In this document: piece after piece, positions 22,743-32,670 of the stretch
Position numbering within the stretch: position 1 is the stretch's first letter
How the letters are laid out: the number at the start of each line of letters is the position of its first letter
DNA from: Burkholderiales bacterium
GTDB taxonomy: Bacteria; Pseudomonadota; Gammaproteobacteria; Burkholderiales; Eutrophovitaceae
Direction of reading: 5' to 3'
NCBI GenBank assembly: GCA_028379895.1
Contig: JAOEKQ010000003.1
Location: 93,631 to 157,630, forward strand
DNA length: 64,000 bases
Program-made: the position numbers and the translations under genes
The notes under the pieces: generated by a model
The model's input: the letters and a program-made list of their open reading frames with translations, nothing else
Told to the model about the DNA's origin: nothing
Database searches by the model: none

Positions 22743-23660
22743 ATGGATTTCAATATAACTTCTTTTTCCAAAAACAGCCTTCGCCAGCACGGTAGGACCT
22801 TTTGGCTTGCGTCATTTTTTCTCCCAAAGAGGCAGGCAGTCCAAGCCACAGAGCTATATGCCTTTTGCCGACTGATTGACAATGTGGCTGATGACGCCAC
22901 CAACGACAATAAAAATATCCTACAAGAACTGAGCGTATATTTTAATAATAAAGGAGCCATTCCTAACGCTCTATCCATTACAGAAAAAGAATTAATCGTA
23001 AAACTCAAAACCTCATACCTCGACATAAGTATTATTCAAGAACTATTGAATGGGCTCAAGGGTGATCTCGAAACAATTGAGTTTAGTCGACAATCTCAGC
23101 TTCTTCGTTACGCTTATTCAGTTGCCGGGACTGTCGGGATACTAATGAGTAACATTATGTGCTGCCAAGGAAAAGAGGCTAAGTTCCATGCGATTGATCT
23201 TGGGATTGCCATGCAATTAACCAATATTGCGAGAGATGTCCTTGAAGACGCTGAACTGGGTAGAAAGTATATCCCGATGATCCCAAGTATCGAGGAAATT
23301 AAGACAAAAATACTGAATGAAAACGTAAATCAAAATCTTGAAACGGTTATTCATTTATCTGAAATTTACTATAAGTCTGGCTTGGAGGGACTTATATACC
23401 TACCAAGGAAAATGCGGCCATGCGTCTACATAATGGCGACACTATATCGAGCGATATCTAGAAAATTAAAAAACAATGGTCTAAATTGGCAAGAAGGTCG
23501 AACGGTACTTAGTCCAATTGAAAAAATATGGTTAGTAGTACGGTCCATACCGTTTTGCTTGTGGCTAATGGCGTCATTCAAATCCAGTACGAGAAAAATT
23601 AAAGCGCATCAAACTGATTTGCACAAAGACTTGAACGGTTTGCCTGACACCCATCAATGA
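22743..23660 (+). CDS. crtB: Phytoene synthase
   Basis: CrtB condenses two geranylgeranyl diphosphates to phytoene. The 305-aa protein has the first aspartate-rich motif in YAFCRLIDNVADDA (about residue 40) and the second in LTNIARDVLEDAELGRKY (about residue 170), the hallmark squalene/phytoene synthase signatures, plus the early RRQAVQATELYAFCR-like segment. It lies 29 bases after crtI and its stop overlaps the crtY start by four bases, so the genes are probably co-transcribed. Confidence 0.96.
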   Translation: MDFNITSFSKNSLRQHGRTFWLASFFLPKRQAVQATELYAFCRLIDNVADDATNDNKNILQELSVYFNNKGAIPNALSITEKELIVKLKTSYLDISIIQELLNGLKGDLETIEFSRQSQLLRYAYSVAGTVGILMSNIMCCQGKEAKFHAIDLGIAMQLTNIARDVLEDAELGRKYIPMIPSIEEIKTKILNENVNQNLETVIHLSEIYYKSGLEGLIYLPRKMRPCVYIMATLYRAISRKLKNNGLNWQEGRTVLSPIEKIWLVVRSIPFCLWLMASFKSSTRKIKAHQTDLHKDLNGLPDTHQ

Positions 23661-24769
23661 TCGATAACTCCATGACTGAAGTTACCATTATTGGGGCAGG
23701 TATTTCTGGCCTTCTTATTGCTCGTCATCTCGTTGACAAAGGCGCTTCAGTCACACTTGTAGGTCCGGAAGACAAAAGACAGCAAACGTTGTGTACATGG
23801 AGAAATATGCGACCTCCCGAGTATTACAATGAACACGTAATAGGTAGATGGAACACATGGCAATTCGGAGCGAACGATACAAATATAGTTCAGCAATCGG
23901 ATAGCTATTGGTACGAGGCATTAGACGGGTTATCTTTAAAAATCGCTCTAGAGCAATATCTGTCCACGCAACCAAGGCTCACCCGCATTAAAGAATTAGC
24001 TAATACTGAGAAAAAACCGAATCAAGCTTTCCAAATTGACACAGCATCCAGCTCTTTTACATCACTTTATCTTCTTGATTCGCGTCCCCCTCATTTCTCA
24101 GCTAAGGGTTTAATTCAACAATTTTATGGTATCGCTACCCATTGTGACCAAGCGCATATAATCACTAAACATCCTATCTTGATGGATTTTAATATCCCTC
24201 AAATAAACCCAGACAGCGTAGCCTTCATCTACGTGATTCCCCTGGGTCAAGAATCAGTATTAGTAGAAGCAACACTTTTTGGAATCTCGACAGTAGAGGA
24301 ATCGATACTTAAAAATTTAGCCCAAAATTGGATAAAAGAGAACTGTAGCTCGAAACATGTGAATAATTCACTGATTTTCGAGGAAAAAGGGATTATTCCA
24401 ATGGGTCCAGTCGCATTCACAAATAACGGAAAACCCGCTGGAATCGCAGCAGGTTCGGCTCGACAAAGTTCAGGCTACTCACTACGGGGACTAGAACGAC
24501 AGATCAAACAGTTCGAAGATTTTAATGACTTAACTGCGTTATCCCATTCACCATATTCGAGCCTATCAACATGGATGGATAAACTGTTTTTAAAGGTCAT
24601 TCGCAACAATCCTTCTTTAGGTAAGCCTATATTCAGCGCAATGGGGCAATCGTTAACAGGTGATCAATTTGCAGCTTTCATGGCTGATGACTTCTCAATC
24701 AAGGATGGTTTAAAGATAATACGTGCACTTCCTAAAATACCGTTTCTCAGAGCTTTAGTATCCAAATGA
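23657..24769 (+). CDS. crtY: Lycopene beta-cyclase
   Basis: CrtY closes both ends of lycopene to give beta-carotene. The 370-aa protein begins with a dinucleotide-binding VTIIGAGISGLLIARHL motif and has the family features LYLLDSRPP, a VAFIYVIPLGQESVLVEATLF region, and AGSARQSSGYSLRGLERQI near 270. The overlap ATGA with crtB suggests coupling; an alternative start is Met6. blh begins one base after its stop. Confidence 0.92.
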   Translation: MIDNSMTEVTIIGAGISGLLIARHLVDKGASVTLVGPEDKRQQTLCTWRNMRPPEYYNEHVIGRWNTWQFGANDTNIVQQSDSYWYEALDGLSLKIALEQYLSTQPRLTRIKELANTEKKPNQAFQIDTASSSFTSLYLLDSRPPHFSAKGLIQQFYGIATHCDQAHIITKHPILMDFNIPQINPDSVAFIYVIPLGQESVLVEATLFGISTVEESILKNLAQNWIKENCSSKHVNNSLIFEEKGIIPMGPVAFTNNGKPAGIAAGSARQSSGYSLRGLERQIKQFEDFNDLTALSHSPYSSLSTWMDKLFLKVIRNNPSLGKPIFSAMGQSLTGDQFAAFMADDFSIKDGLKIIRALPKIPFLRALVSK

Positions 24770-24770
24770 T

Positions 24771-25592
24771 ATGCCTTTAATTGACTACCTATCTTTACTT
24801 GCCATAGTCATCATTGGCATCCCTCACGGTGCGTTAGACTTGGATCTCGCGGTAGCTGGAAATTCTGCTTCTCGGCAAAGACTAAGTAAGATTTTTTTAA
24901 TATACGTCGCGATAGCAGTTTTGTCTTTCATAACATGGCATCTAATCCCAACAACCGCCCTGGTTACTTTCTTGTTACTTAGTACGATTCACTTCGGGCG
25001 TGCTAATCCGCTTCTTATAAATTATAAAAATAAGAGTAGCTTAGATGCCTTGAGCAGTTCAATTGTATTCCAGGGTGGTTTAACTACGATATTCCTTCCC
25101 TACCTATATTGGGATGAAATAAAGAATCTCTTTACGAGTCTCGGTGCTGATATCGTAGCACTCCAATTCATTGGCATTTTCGCAGTCATTGTCTGGGCTA
25201 CATCGACAGCAATAGCGACTTTTCACCACCGCAGCAAATGGCTTTATATTTGTCTAGCGAGCCTAATGGTATTCATTTATTTCAAACAGGTTTTTACACC
25301 TCTATTACTATTTTCAATCTTTTTTTGCATTCTTCACTCAATCCCACATTATTTAAAGGCATCACGTGAAATTGGTAAATCCCCAAAAAAACCACCAGTA
25401 ACATTTTTAATTAACACAGTGGTCGCTTGGATTATTGTAGCCGCTGTTTCACTATTTTTTTACCGAAGTCAAAACATCAACTCATCAACTTTAAACGCTA
25501 TATTTTCAGTTCTTTTCGCATTAACTATTCCTCATATGCTCTTAGTTGACCTTTTATTACCTAAGAGATTAAATAATTGGAAAATCTCATGA
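24771..25592 (+). CDS. blh: Beta-carotene 15,15'-dioxygenase, Brp/Blh family
   Basis: Blh cleaves beta-carotene into two retinals, supplying the chromophore of the neighbouring proteorhodopsin. The 273-aa integral membrane protein has the conserved histidines of the family in IPHGALDLD (start), STIHFGRANP (about residue 75), CILHSIPHYLKA (about 190) and LTIPHMLLVD (near the end). Its ATG is one base beyond the crtY stop. It is the last gene of the cluster and converges on the MMPL-associated operon. Confidence 0.94.
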   Translation: MPLIDYLSLLAIVIIGIPHGALDLDLAVAGNSASRQRLSKIFLIYVAIAVLSFITWHLIPTTALVTFLLLSTIHFGRANPLLINYKNKSSLDALSSSIVFQGGLTTIFLPYLYWDEIKNLFTSLGADIVALQFIGIFAVIVWATSTAIATFHHRSKWLYICLASLMVFIYFKQVFTPLLLFSIFFCILHSIPHYLKASREIGKSPKKPPVTFLINTVVAWIIVAAVSLFFYRSQNINSSTLNAIFSVLFALTIPHMLLVDLLLPKRLNNWKIS

Positions 25593-25665
25593 AAATAGTT
25601 AGCTACATTCCATGCATCTCATGGACAATCAGTTGCGTAAAAAAAATGTTTTGATCAGAAAAATA

Positions 25666-27018
25666 TTAAAAATAATGTCTTCCCTCAAAGAAAAACAACT
25701 TATTTGCCTCTTGAATGCCGAATATGGTGTCGGGCCCACCTCGAAAATACTCCACTCCAGAGATCACTTTGAGTTGGTCACTCATTGCATATGTAAGCTC
25801 GGGACGAATAAGGAACCCATGACGAGATAAAAGTGTCGCCCCAGACACTTCCAGCTTAAGGGTTTCGTTAAGCCAATTCTTCCCTAATCTAAAATTTAAA
25901 CCATATTCATCTGGATCAAGTTGGTTATTTGTCAGCGCGGACAAAGATGCTACGGTCCTTATGCTCTCTTCAGCTATCTGACGAGGGTCTTGATAGTTAG
26001 ATACCTGACGATAAAACAACTGAGTTGTCAAACTCAGGTCATCGCCAAAGTCGCGTTCCACAGCGAAAACGCTATAGAGCGAATTATTCTTAACATTTGG
26101 GTTATTGCCTTTAGAGTCTTTCGTTTTTGTAAACGAAATTTCTGCAGCATAGCGATTTGAACCGCCGATCGTAGCAATGTCTGCGCCGAATATCTCTACA
26201 TCATTATAAGTTTCAGTTACTAACAGATCACCTCCGTGTGAACCGGATACTGAGAAGTCAGAGTTTAAGTCGACACCATTAAAATAAGAGATAGACCAAT
26301 CAAACTCACCGCCAGACTGATCAAACTTTAATGCATACTGGTTATTATTTTCAGGGACATTTTTTATAAACCGAATTCCTGGCAGCTTAACTCTCGCCAG
26401 TTTATTCGGCTCAAAATGCTCGATCCATATCGCAGTAAAGCTAGAATAAGAGCCAAAGATTTTGCTTATTTTTATTGCCTCGGTACCGAACCGATCTTCG
26501 TCAACCTCTGGGAATAGGCGCGTGAAATCGCGAGGTGTTAAATTATCGGTTGGGTTAAGTCGATCAGCCCTTCCCCATGCCACGATCTGCCGACCCAGTC
26601 GATAGTCCCAGTCTCCCGATCTAAAGTGAAGGTAAGCCTCTTTCATATAGCTATCAACGTTGCCTTTTCCGAATGTATCTTCATCATATGCATAGGTCTC
26701 CAAATACATCGTTAAGCCTCTTCTTAAGCGTTTGTCTAATTTCAGCCACACAGAGCTGGCAAAGAAGTGACTATCGCTGTCACTTAACCGATTAGAGGAC
26801 CAGTAACTACTGCGCAAAGAACCAGTTACGCCATAGTCGTTGAGATTCGAGGACCACCCCCTTGTGTCCCCTTTTGGTGATAGTAATAGTGCGTCAAGTC
26901 GATCATTTTTAAGTTCTTGCGCGAAACAAACAGGTGTCTTAAGAAGCAAAATTAAAAATAAAACGAGCCAAAAACCAGGGGGTCGTTTATTGTTTGTCAG
27001 GAAAAAATCACTGCTCAT
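25666..27018 (-). CDS. Outer-membrane beta-barrel protein, DUF1302-like, partner of an MMPL exporter
   Basis: This 450-aa protein has an N-terminal signal (hydrophobic GFWLVLFLILLLKTPVCFAQ, residues 15-34) and then alternating aromatic and polar strands that end in a C-terminal phenylalanine (GRHYF), as expected for an outer-membrane barrel. The segment DWDYRLGRQIVAWGRADRLNPTDNLTPRDF is typical of DUF1302-like proteins, which travel with MMPL/RND transporters. Its ATG overlaps the stop of the LolA-like gene by four bases. It is probably the outer-membrane component of a lipid-trafficking system; no function has been shown. Confidence 0.78.
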   Translation of the reverse strand: MSSDFFLTNNKRPPGFWLVLFLILLLKTPVCFAQELKNDRLDALLLSPKGDTRGWSSNLNDYGVTGSLRSSYWSSNRLSDSDSHFFASSVWLKLDKRLRRGLTMYLETYAYDEDTFGKGNVDSYMKEAYLHFRSGDWDYRLGRQIVAWGRADRLNPTDNLTPRDFTRLFPEVDEDRFGTEAIKISKIFGSYSSFTAIWIEHFEPNKLARVKLPGIRFIKNVPENNNQYALKFDQSGGEFDWSISYFNGVDLNSDFSVSGSHGGDLLVTETYNDVEIFGADIATIGGSNRYAAEISFTKTKDSKGNNPNVKNNSLYSVFAVERDFGDDLSLTTQLFYRQVSNYQDPRQIAEESIRTVASLSALTNNQLDPDEYGLNFRLGKNWLNETLKLEVSGATLLSRHGFLIRPELTYAMSDQLKVISGVEYFRGGPDTIFGIQEANKLFFFEGRHYF

Positions 27019-27830
27019 TCACTTTCCATGTAGCGTGTGGTGAAGAACGAGCTTTTAACACCGACATTAACTTGTAACTTATCCACCTTTATGAGTGTTG
27101 AGTGTCCTGATATAAGGTTAGTCGCTCGCAACTCTCTTACAGTCCATCTATTTTTATTGGGCTCGACGAGTTCTATGTTTTTAAAGCTCATTTGCTTGTA
27201 TAAAGCACCGGACAAGTTGTACATGTCAGATTTTCTCGTTACAAAAGTATCTTTTTGGATCCAGGCTATGCGCTTTGAGTATCCCGAGTTTTTAGCTATT
27301 TGTTTATTTTTTGGCAATGACTCTATGATGAAGCACTCAAAACCATCAACGACTTCCTCTCCTATAATAGAGTGCTCCCAATCCTGAACCTTATGTCCGA
27401 TTACGTCTCCATAGGAAAAGTCTGTTCCGACAAAACTGTCTCTTTTATTACTTGATACAAGTCTGCGAACCTTTTTCATGCTCGGTAAATACAGCCAGAT
27501 ATCATCATCTTTATCAGATTGCTCTACGAGTAATGAGACCATCCCACGGACATCGGTAGGCTCAATAAAGCGGGTCATTCTCATGTTGTCTATTCCATTA
27601 TCTTTCAATTTTGTTGTCCCGAAGGTCTTACGTACCCGCTCTTTACCCGATCTATTTCGTAAAATAAATGTGGCTTCCGATTCTGAGTCGGTAACCTTCG
27701 TAATAACAAAATTCTTTTCCATGATTTCGACTGCAGTCTGAGCAGAGCTGCTAGGTGAAGCAAACAAAAACATTACTCCGAGAAGTCCAACTAATACATA
27801 AATCGTAATTACGCTGACGTTTAATCTCAT
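27015..27830 (-). CDS. LolA-like outer membrane lipoprotein-sorting protein
   Basis: This 271-aa periplasmic protein has a signal segment at residues 7-30 (ending SSSAQT) and a domain rich in beta strands with the family landmarks RMTRFIEPTDVRGMVSLL, DDIWLYLPSMKKVRRLVSSNKRDSFVGTDFSYGD and a late lipoprotein-sorting pattern. Such proteins carry lipids or lipoproteins across the periplasm. It overlaps both the MMPL gene and the barrel gene by four bases (ATGA), so all three components are translationally coupled. Confidence 0.82.
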   Translation of the reverse strand: MRLNVSVITIYVLVGLLGVMFLFASPSSSAQTAVEIMEKNFVITKVTDSESEATFILRNRSGKERVRKTFGTTKLKDNGIDNMRMTRFIEPTDVRGMVSLLVEQSDKDDDIWLYLPSMKKVRRLVSSNKRDSFVGTDFSYGDVIGHKVQDWEHSIIGEEVVDGFECFIIESLPKNKQIAKNSGYSKRIAWIQKDTFVTRKSDMYNLSGALYKQMSFKNIELVEPNKNRWTVRELRATNLISGHSTLIKVDKLQVNVGVKSSFFTTRYMESE

Positions 27831-30430
27831 TTTTTTAGTCCGTCAAAGATAAATTTTGGTTTAAATTTAAGAATCAAGGCTGGCATTACCGTGAGCGCTG
27901 CTGTGACGCTTACAATCATTGCGGTGGCGATTAAAATAGCTGTCCAAGTATGAGGGTAATACCCACGTGAGAATGCTTGTACAGCGTAACCTCCAGCAAC
28001 AGCAGATGCCACGAACAAACATGCCTTACCAGCTGTTCGAAGAACCTTACGGAAGGCTTCATCTACTTCGGTACCCTTTACGAGTTCCTCACGAAGACGG
28101 AATAGCATATAGATCGCATAATCAGCTCCAATTCCGATGGCTAGAGATGACACCAAAGCAGTAGGGATATTTAGACTCAAACCAAGAATCCCCATTAAGC
28201 CCATATTTGTTAAAACTGCGAGAAGCAATGGAGTAATTACCAGTAATCCTGCTACCGGTGATCTGAAAATAATCGAAGCAAATAAAAATACTACTCCAGC
28301 AATTTGCGCAATATTAAGCAGCTTATCTTTGACAATGACCTCTGCTAAGGCAGCACTTTGCGCGACACTACCTCCAACATTCACCGTAACAGTCGAGGGG
28401 AAATTATCATTCACAAAAGCTTGTATATTGCCCCATAAATTAAGCATATCTGCCGTATTGTCACTGTGTGTAAATATCACCATATTAGCTAACTGATAGT
28501 CGTAATCTACATACGGGTCAAAGTCCCCCGGCGAGCCAGACATAGAGTAAATCAGAAGGTACTCGGCGACTGTATTTCTGTTGTCTGGTATACGATAAAA
28601 CTCAGGATCGTCTGCGTTCATTGATTTATTCATCTGTTTGATAAACTGAGCTATCGAAAGAACTTTACCTACGTTAAGGTCAGTTTCGATAAATTGAGCT
28701 AATTCATCCATTGCTTTTAAAACCTCAGGATCTTTGATGGCATCTTGCTCATCGCCGTCGAACATCAAGTAGATGTTATTCGTACCAGCCATTCGCTCAT
28801 TCAATGAATTGTCGCTTTTCATAAGTTCCAGATCTGGTGAGAAGTAACCTTTTAGTGAACTCTCAATAGTTAACTTTGAAGCGCCATACAGAGACACAAC
28901 GATTAACACCGTAGCGATAGAAAAAACGTGTTTCCTATTTGGTCCTAAGATTGTATTTGCGTAGAAACCGGTAATTTTGTCCCATACTCTCTCCTCACGC
29001 TCAAGATCTGTTTCTCCTCTGCTAGGAGGCGGTAGAATTGCTCTGAGAGCAGGAATTAACGTCATTTCAACGATCAGAATACTAAGAATTCCAACGCCAG
29101 AAAAGACTCCAAAAACTCGGATAGAAACTATATCGAACACCATCAATGAAAAGAATCCACACGATGCTACCATTCCAGCCGTCAGCATGACTGGACCAAT
29201 TTTCACAATTGAGTCAATAACTGCCTGGCGATTGGCCGCTATACTCTTTTTATCGGTAACGATACTCTTAGGATCAAACACATACATGATCAACCGAGTC
29301 GTCGCCCAAAGGAAGAAAATCCATACTGGAATTAGCGATATCGAACCGATACGAAGTACTGCGGCAACACCATCACTCAGCTCACCCGTTTGATATCCTT
29401 GAATCAGACCCCAAACAACTGGCACACCAAGCATCAATGGGGACAGTTTCCCTAGTATTCGACTTGCATCAAAAAATTTTGTTTTCGTGTATTCCGCGCC
29501 GCCAGGCTGCGCAATATTATATTCCTCGTAATATCGTTTCAACAGCTGAACCGCATGACCGGCCCCCACAGCAAGAACTAGGATGGGTGTCAAAGTATTG
29601 AATATATCCAAGGGTACTCTTGCCAACCCCATAAAGCCTAACGCCCAAATAACCGCTATGATCGGCGTCACCAATGGCAGTATCAACCCTTGTAGCGTCC
29701 TGAATGCTTCGAAATGGATGATACCAATTACAATAATCGCTATCATCAATAATAATGGCGTGCGTTCAGCAAATTTTTCAATTAGGGCAATGAATGGTGG
29801 ATATCCTGTTACCTCTATGGTGACTGATTCATCACGTTCCGGGTCCACAGCTTCATTAATTCGATCCGACACGTAAGTAAATCCGACACGTCCCTCTTTT
29901 TTATCCGCAGCAGAAGCATCCCTAACTTCAGCAAGTATTGTTAAGGTTTTGAAGTCTTCAGAAACCACTGAGTTAATGTATGCGTCATTACGTATGAGAG
30001 CATCTTTTAATGCTGCTAGACCTTCAGCTGAGGTAGGTACTTCCTCCATGATTTGCTTGACTTGCATCCCCTCTTCAGTACCTTTTATATCCTTTGCTCT
30101 AGATGCGGCTATTGATAAAAGATTCGTTTGAACGACCCTAGGCGTCTCACTAAGTTTCTGTGTAATACGTTGTACTTTTGCTAGGACTGCAGGCTGGAAA
30201 ACATCTCCCTCTTTAGGAGTAATACCAATCACAGCTACGTACCTAGAACCGAAAACTTCCTCAATTTCCACAGTAGTCGACACAAAAGGATGTGATTGCG
30301 GAACTATGGTGTTCGGATCAATGATGACTGTAAGATTACCGAGATTTTTTATAAAGAAAAATGTCAATCCTAAAATAACCACAACGACCGCCCATCGAAA
30401 CCGTACTATCGATTCAATATAATTTCGCAT
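27827..30430 (-). CDS. MMPL/RND family transporter (HpnN-like)
   Basis: This 867-aa inner-membrane protein has the RND layout: one N-terminal helix, a large periplasmic domain (residues about 40-215), six helices, a second periplasmic loop (about 510-660) and six more helices ending near 850. Sterol-sensing-like stretches such as LVSSLAIGIGADYAIYMLFRLREEL are typical of MMPL proteins, which move hydrophobic lipids outward. With the LolA-like and barrel genes it makes a plausible inner-to-outer membrane lipid route; a hopanoid or wax-type cargo is only a guess. Confidence 0.88.
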   Translation of the reverse strand: MRNYIESIVRFRWAVVVVILGLTFFFIKNLGNLTVIIDPNTIVPQSHPFVSTTVEIEEVFGSRYVAVIGITPKEGDVFQPAVLAKVQRITQKLSETPRVVQTNLLSIAASRAKDIKGTEEGMQVKQIMEEVPTSAEGLAALKDALIRNDAYINSVVSEDFKTLTILAEVRDASAADKKEGRVGFTYVSDRINEAVDPERDESVTIEVTGYPPFIALIEKFAERTPLLLMIAIIVIGIIHFEAFRTLQGLILPLVTPIIAVIWALGFMGLARVPLDIFNTLTPILVLAVGAGHAVQLLKRYYEEYNIAQPGGAEYTKTKFFDASRILGKLSPLMLGVPVVWGLIQGYQTGELSDGVAAVLRIGSISLIPVWIFFLWATTRLIMYVFDPKSIVTDKKSIAANRQAVIDSIVKIGPVMLTAGMVASCGFFSLMVFDIVSIRVFGVFSGVGILSILIVEMTLIPALRAILPPPSRGETDLEREERVWDKITGFYANTILGPNRKHVFSIATVLIVVSLYGASKLTIESSLKGYFSPDLELMKSDNSLNERMAGTNNIYLMFDGDEQDAIKDPEVLKAMDELAQFIETDLNVGKVLSIAQFIKQMNKSMNADDPEFYRIPDNRNTVAEYLLIYSMSGSPGDFDPYVDYDYQLANMVIFTHSDNTADMLNLWGNIQAFVNDNFPSTVTVNVGGSVAQSAALAEVIVKDKLLNIAQIAGVVFLFASIIFRSPVAGLLVITPLLLAVLTNMGLMGILGLSLNIPTALVSSLAIGIGADYAIYMLFRLREELVKGTEVDEAFRKVLRTAGKACLFVASAVAGGYAVQAFSRGYYPHTWTAILIATAMIVSVTAALTVMPALILKFKPKFIFDGLKK

Positions 30431-30536
30431 TAGGATCTCGCTTTATTACGTATGCATTTAAAGTATTCATACCAATGTTTGGAGCATTCACGCTAAAGAC
30501 AAAAATTAATCTGTCAGCGAAGAATCCGCATTATGA

Positions 30537-31820
30537 TTAATCGCTTTTTTTAACTTGACGAATTGCTAACCAAACACAACCGGCAATAACAGGAATAGAT
30601 AGCGCCTTGAGTACCACAAGATCGATACCCCACGTATTTAATGGTAGCGAAGTGCCGACAAATCCTACGAGCCCGACTCCGTAGTACGTGACCGCTGCTA
30701 TCGATAAACGCTCAACGGTTTGTTGCAATCTCAGTTGGGTTTTCGCACGCCTATTCATTGAAATTAATAGGTCTTGATTCTGACGCTGGATAATCATTTC
30801 AGTCTGTGTTTGCAACAAATCACCTGCTCGGCTAATACGTTCAGATAGTCTACGCAACCTTTCTGAGAAAGCGCGACAGCTATCGATCGCGGGCAGCATC
30901 CGACGATTCAGAAACCCCTTAACCCCCTGAAAACCCTCGATACGGCTAACCCTCAACCCATCAAGGCGATTCTCGACAATGCTGTCATAGGCTTTAGTTG
31001 CCGCCATACGATATGAAGCATTCGAATAGATATTTTCTAAATCTGCTGCTTGCGCTGACAGTTTCGATAGCATATCTTCAACGTGACTTTCAGGCTGTTT
31101 GATTTGTTCTGCAAGCTCATTTGTGATCTCTCCAACACGCCTTGCAATCGAATCGAGCGTAGCCCCATACTCTCTTACAGTCGCAAAACCTAAAAGTGCG
31201 AGTAATCGGTACGTCTCTAGCTCCATAATGCGTTGAACAGCACGTCCAAGGCGACTTGCTACCATGCTCTTATTAAAGAGCGCTACTCTGGAAAATCCAG
31301 CTGAGTCGATATCGAATGCGAAATATACTTGGGCCGCACCGTCACTAAATTGATTCGCAGCAACTGCCCGCGCTTGCATCGATTGGAGCATCTTTTGTTC
31401 CGTCAGTTCTGCCGGCGGCTCCCCTCCAACTTCTAACCAAATCGCATGAAACACTTTCCCTGGAGATTGGTGCGCCCACTCTAATGGCAGATCAACCCTC
31501 CGTGCGTCGTAAGCACCGGGTAATAGTCCCATTGCGACTGAATCAGTCTTTTGAATAAAACTGATTGAAATAAACTCAGTGTGTCTCTCAAAATCTAGTG
31601 AATAATTACCTAAATTAAAAGTGGCAAACTTACTCTTGGGAGGTATCGTTGCCTGCCCCATGCCTTCTAGCCATTCATCGACATAATCCACGATTAAAGC
31701 GGCATTCTCTTCGATAAGATAAACAAATCGGACAAACCGTCCAGCACCCGAAAAATTATCGAACGCCCGAGCATGTAATTCATCTGAAAGCGAGCGTCGC
31801 AATTCGACAGCGCTCATCAT
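30537..31820 (-). CDS. DUF3422 family membrane protein
   Basis: This 427-aa protein matches DUF3422: an N-terminal LSDELHARAFDNFSGAGR motif, the central VYFAFDIDSAGFSRVALFN and LGRAVQRIMELETYRLLALLGF, coiled-coil stretches through the middle, and two C-terminal membrane segments (about 370-390 and 402-420) followed by a basic tail. No biochemical role is known. Its ATG overlaps the stop of the upstream alpha/beta hydrolase by two bases within ATGATGA, so the two are coupled. Confidence 0.88.
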   Translation of the reverse strand: MMSAVELRRSLSDELHARAFDNFSGAGRFVRFVYLIEENAALIVDYVDEWLEGMGQATIPPKSKFATFNLGNYSLDFERHTEFISISFIQKTDSVAMGLLPGAYDARRVDLPLEWAHQSPGKVFHAIWLEVGGEPPAELTEQKMLQSMQARAVAANQFSDGAAQVYFAFDIDSAGFSRVALFNKSMVASRLGRAVQRIMELETYRLLALLGFATVREYGATLDSIARRVGEITNELAEQIKQPESHVEDMLSKLSAQAADLENIYSNASYRMAATKAYDSIVENRLDGLRVSRIEGFQGVKGFLNRRMLPAIDSCRAFSERLRRLSERISRAGDLLQTQTEMIIQRQNQDLLISMNRRAKTQLRLQQTVERLSIAAVTYYGVGLVGFVGTSLPLNTWGIDLVVLKALSIPVIAGCVWLAIRQVKKSD

Positions 31821-32611
31821 TGTTCAACCATTTTTGCCAAAAATCCCTCAATTACCTCGTTAACAACGCTAGCATGGGTCGCGTTTGGCCCGTGCGGCGC
31901 GCCCTCTATACATAAAAATTGACTGTTGGGGAGACCAGATGCCATGACTTTAGCCTTTGAAACATCTATGGCCTTATCATCACCGCCGTGAATTACAAAA
32001 GTCGGACATGCGATATCTTTTAATCTATCGGTTATGTCGTCACGGTTGAGCAAAGCATGTCCTGGGAAATTTACACAAGAGCGGTCCTGGTTACACCAGA
32101 TATCCTTCCACTTTGATATTTGATTTATATCCGAGCCAAAATACGTCTCTCCTATTGCTGACATCGCTTCTGATAGTTCCTCTGAGTTTAATTCCCTCCA
32201 AGCTGAAATGAGGTCAGCAAATTCTGATTTTTGCTGTTGATCGAATATCCCAGCTTCTGAACCTATAAGAACCAAGCTGTTCACTCGATGGGGCGCACTA
32301 AGCGCGCACCTTAAAGAGATGAACCCTCCTTTACTGACGCCAACAAAAGTCGCATTGTTAATAGATAGATGGTCCATTAACCTCAAAATTACCTCCGCCG
32401 AATCCCAGTATGAATAGTTGTCTGCTGTTGTAGACTGTCCAAAGCCCATCTCGTCCCAGCCTATACATCTATAGTTTTCACGAAAGTAATCGTATTGGTA
32501 TTCAAATGAACTTTGATCAAGAAAAAAACCATGACTAAAGATTAACGCTGGTTTATCGCCACCAGTGTCCGTATAAAAAATCCTGTGCTGGTCCACGCTG
32601 AAGAATGGCAT
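31817..32611 (-). CDS. Alpha/beta hydrolase
   Basis: This 264-aa cytosolic alpha/beta-hydrolase has the oxyanion loop SHGFFLDQSSFEYQ, the nucleophile elbow GVSKGG (serine near residue 95), an acid in HGGDDKAIDV and the histidine in GAPHGPNATH. It resembles general esterases or haloperoxidase-like hydrolases; substrate unknown. AGGGAGA lies about six bases before the ATG. Its promoter region contains two strong palindromes (32671-32708). Confidence 0.85.
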   Translation of the reverse strand: MPFFSVDQHRIFYTDTGGDKPALIFSHGFFLDQSSFEYQYDYFRENYRCIGWDEMGFGQSTTADNYSYWDSAEVILRLMDHLSINNATFVGVSKGGFISLRCALSAPHRVNSLVLIGSEAGIFDQQQKSEFADLISAWRELNSEELSEAMSAIGETYFGSDINQISKWKDIWCNQDRSCVNFPGHALLNRDDITDRLKDIACPTFVIHGGDDKAIDVSKAKVMASGLPNSQFLCIEGAPHGPNATHASVVNEVIEGFLAKMVEQ

Positions 32612-32670
32612 GTGTAAGTCTCCCTATATAAAAAGAGGTCCCTTTCCATGAGAACACTTTTTCTAATTTT

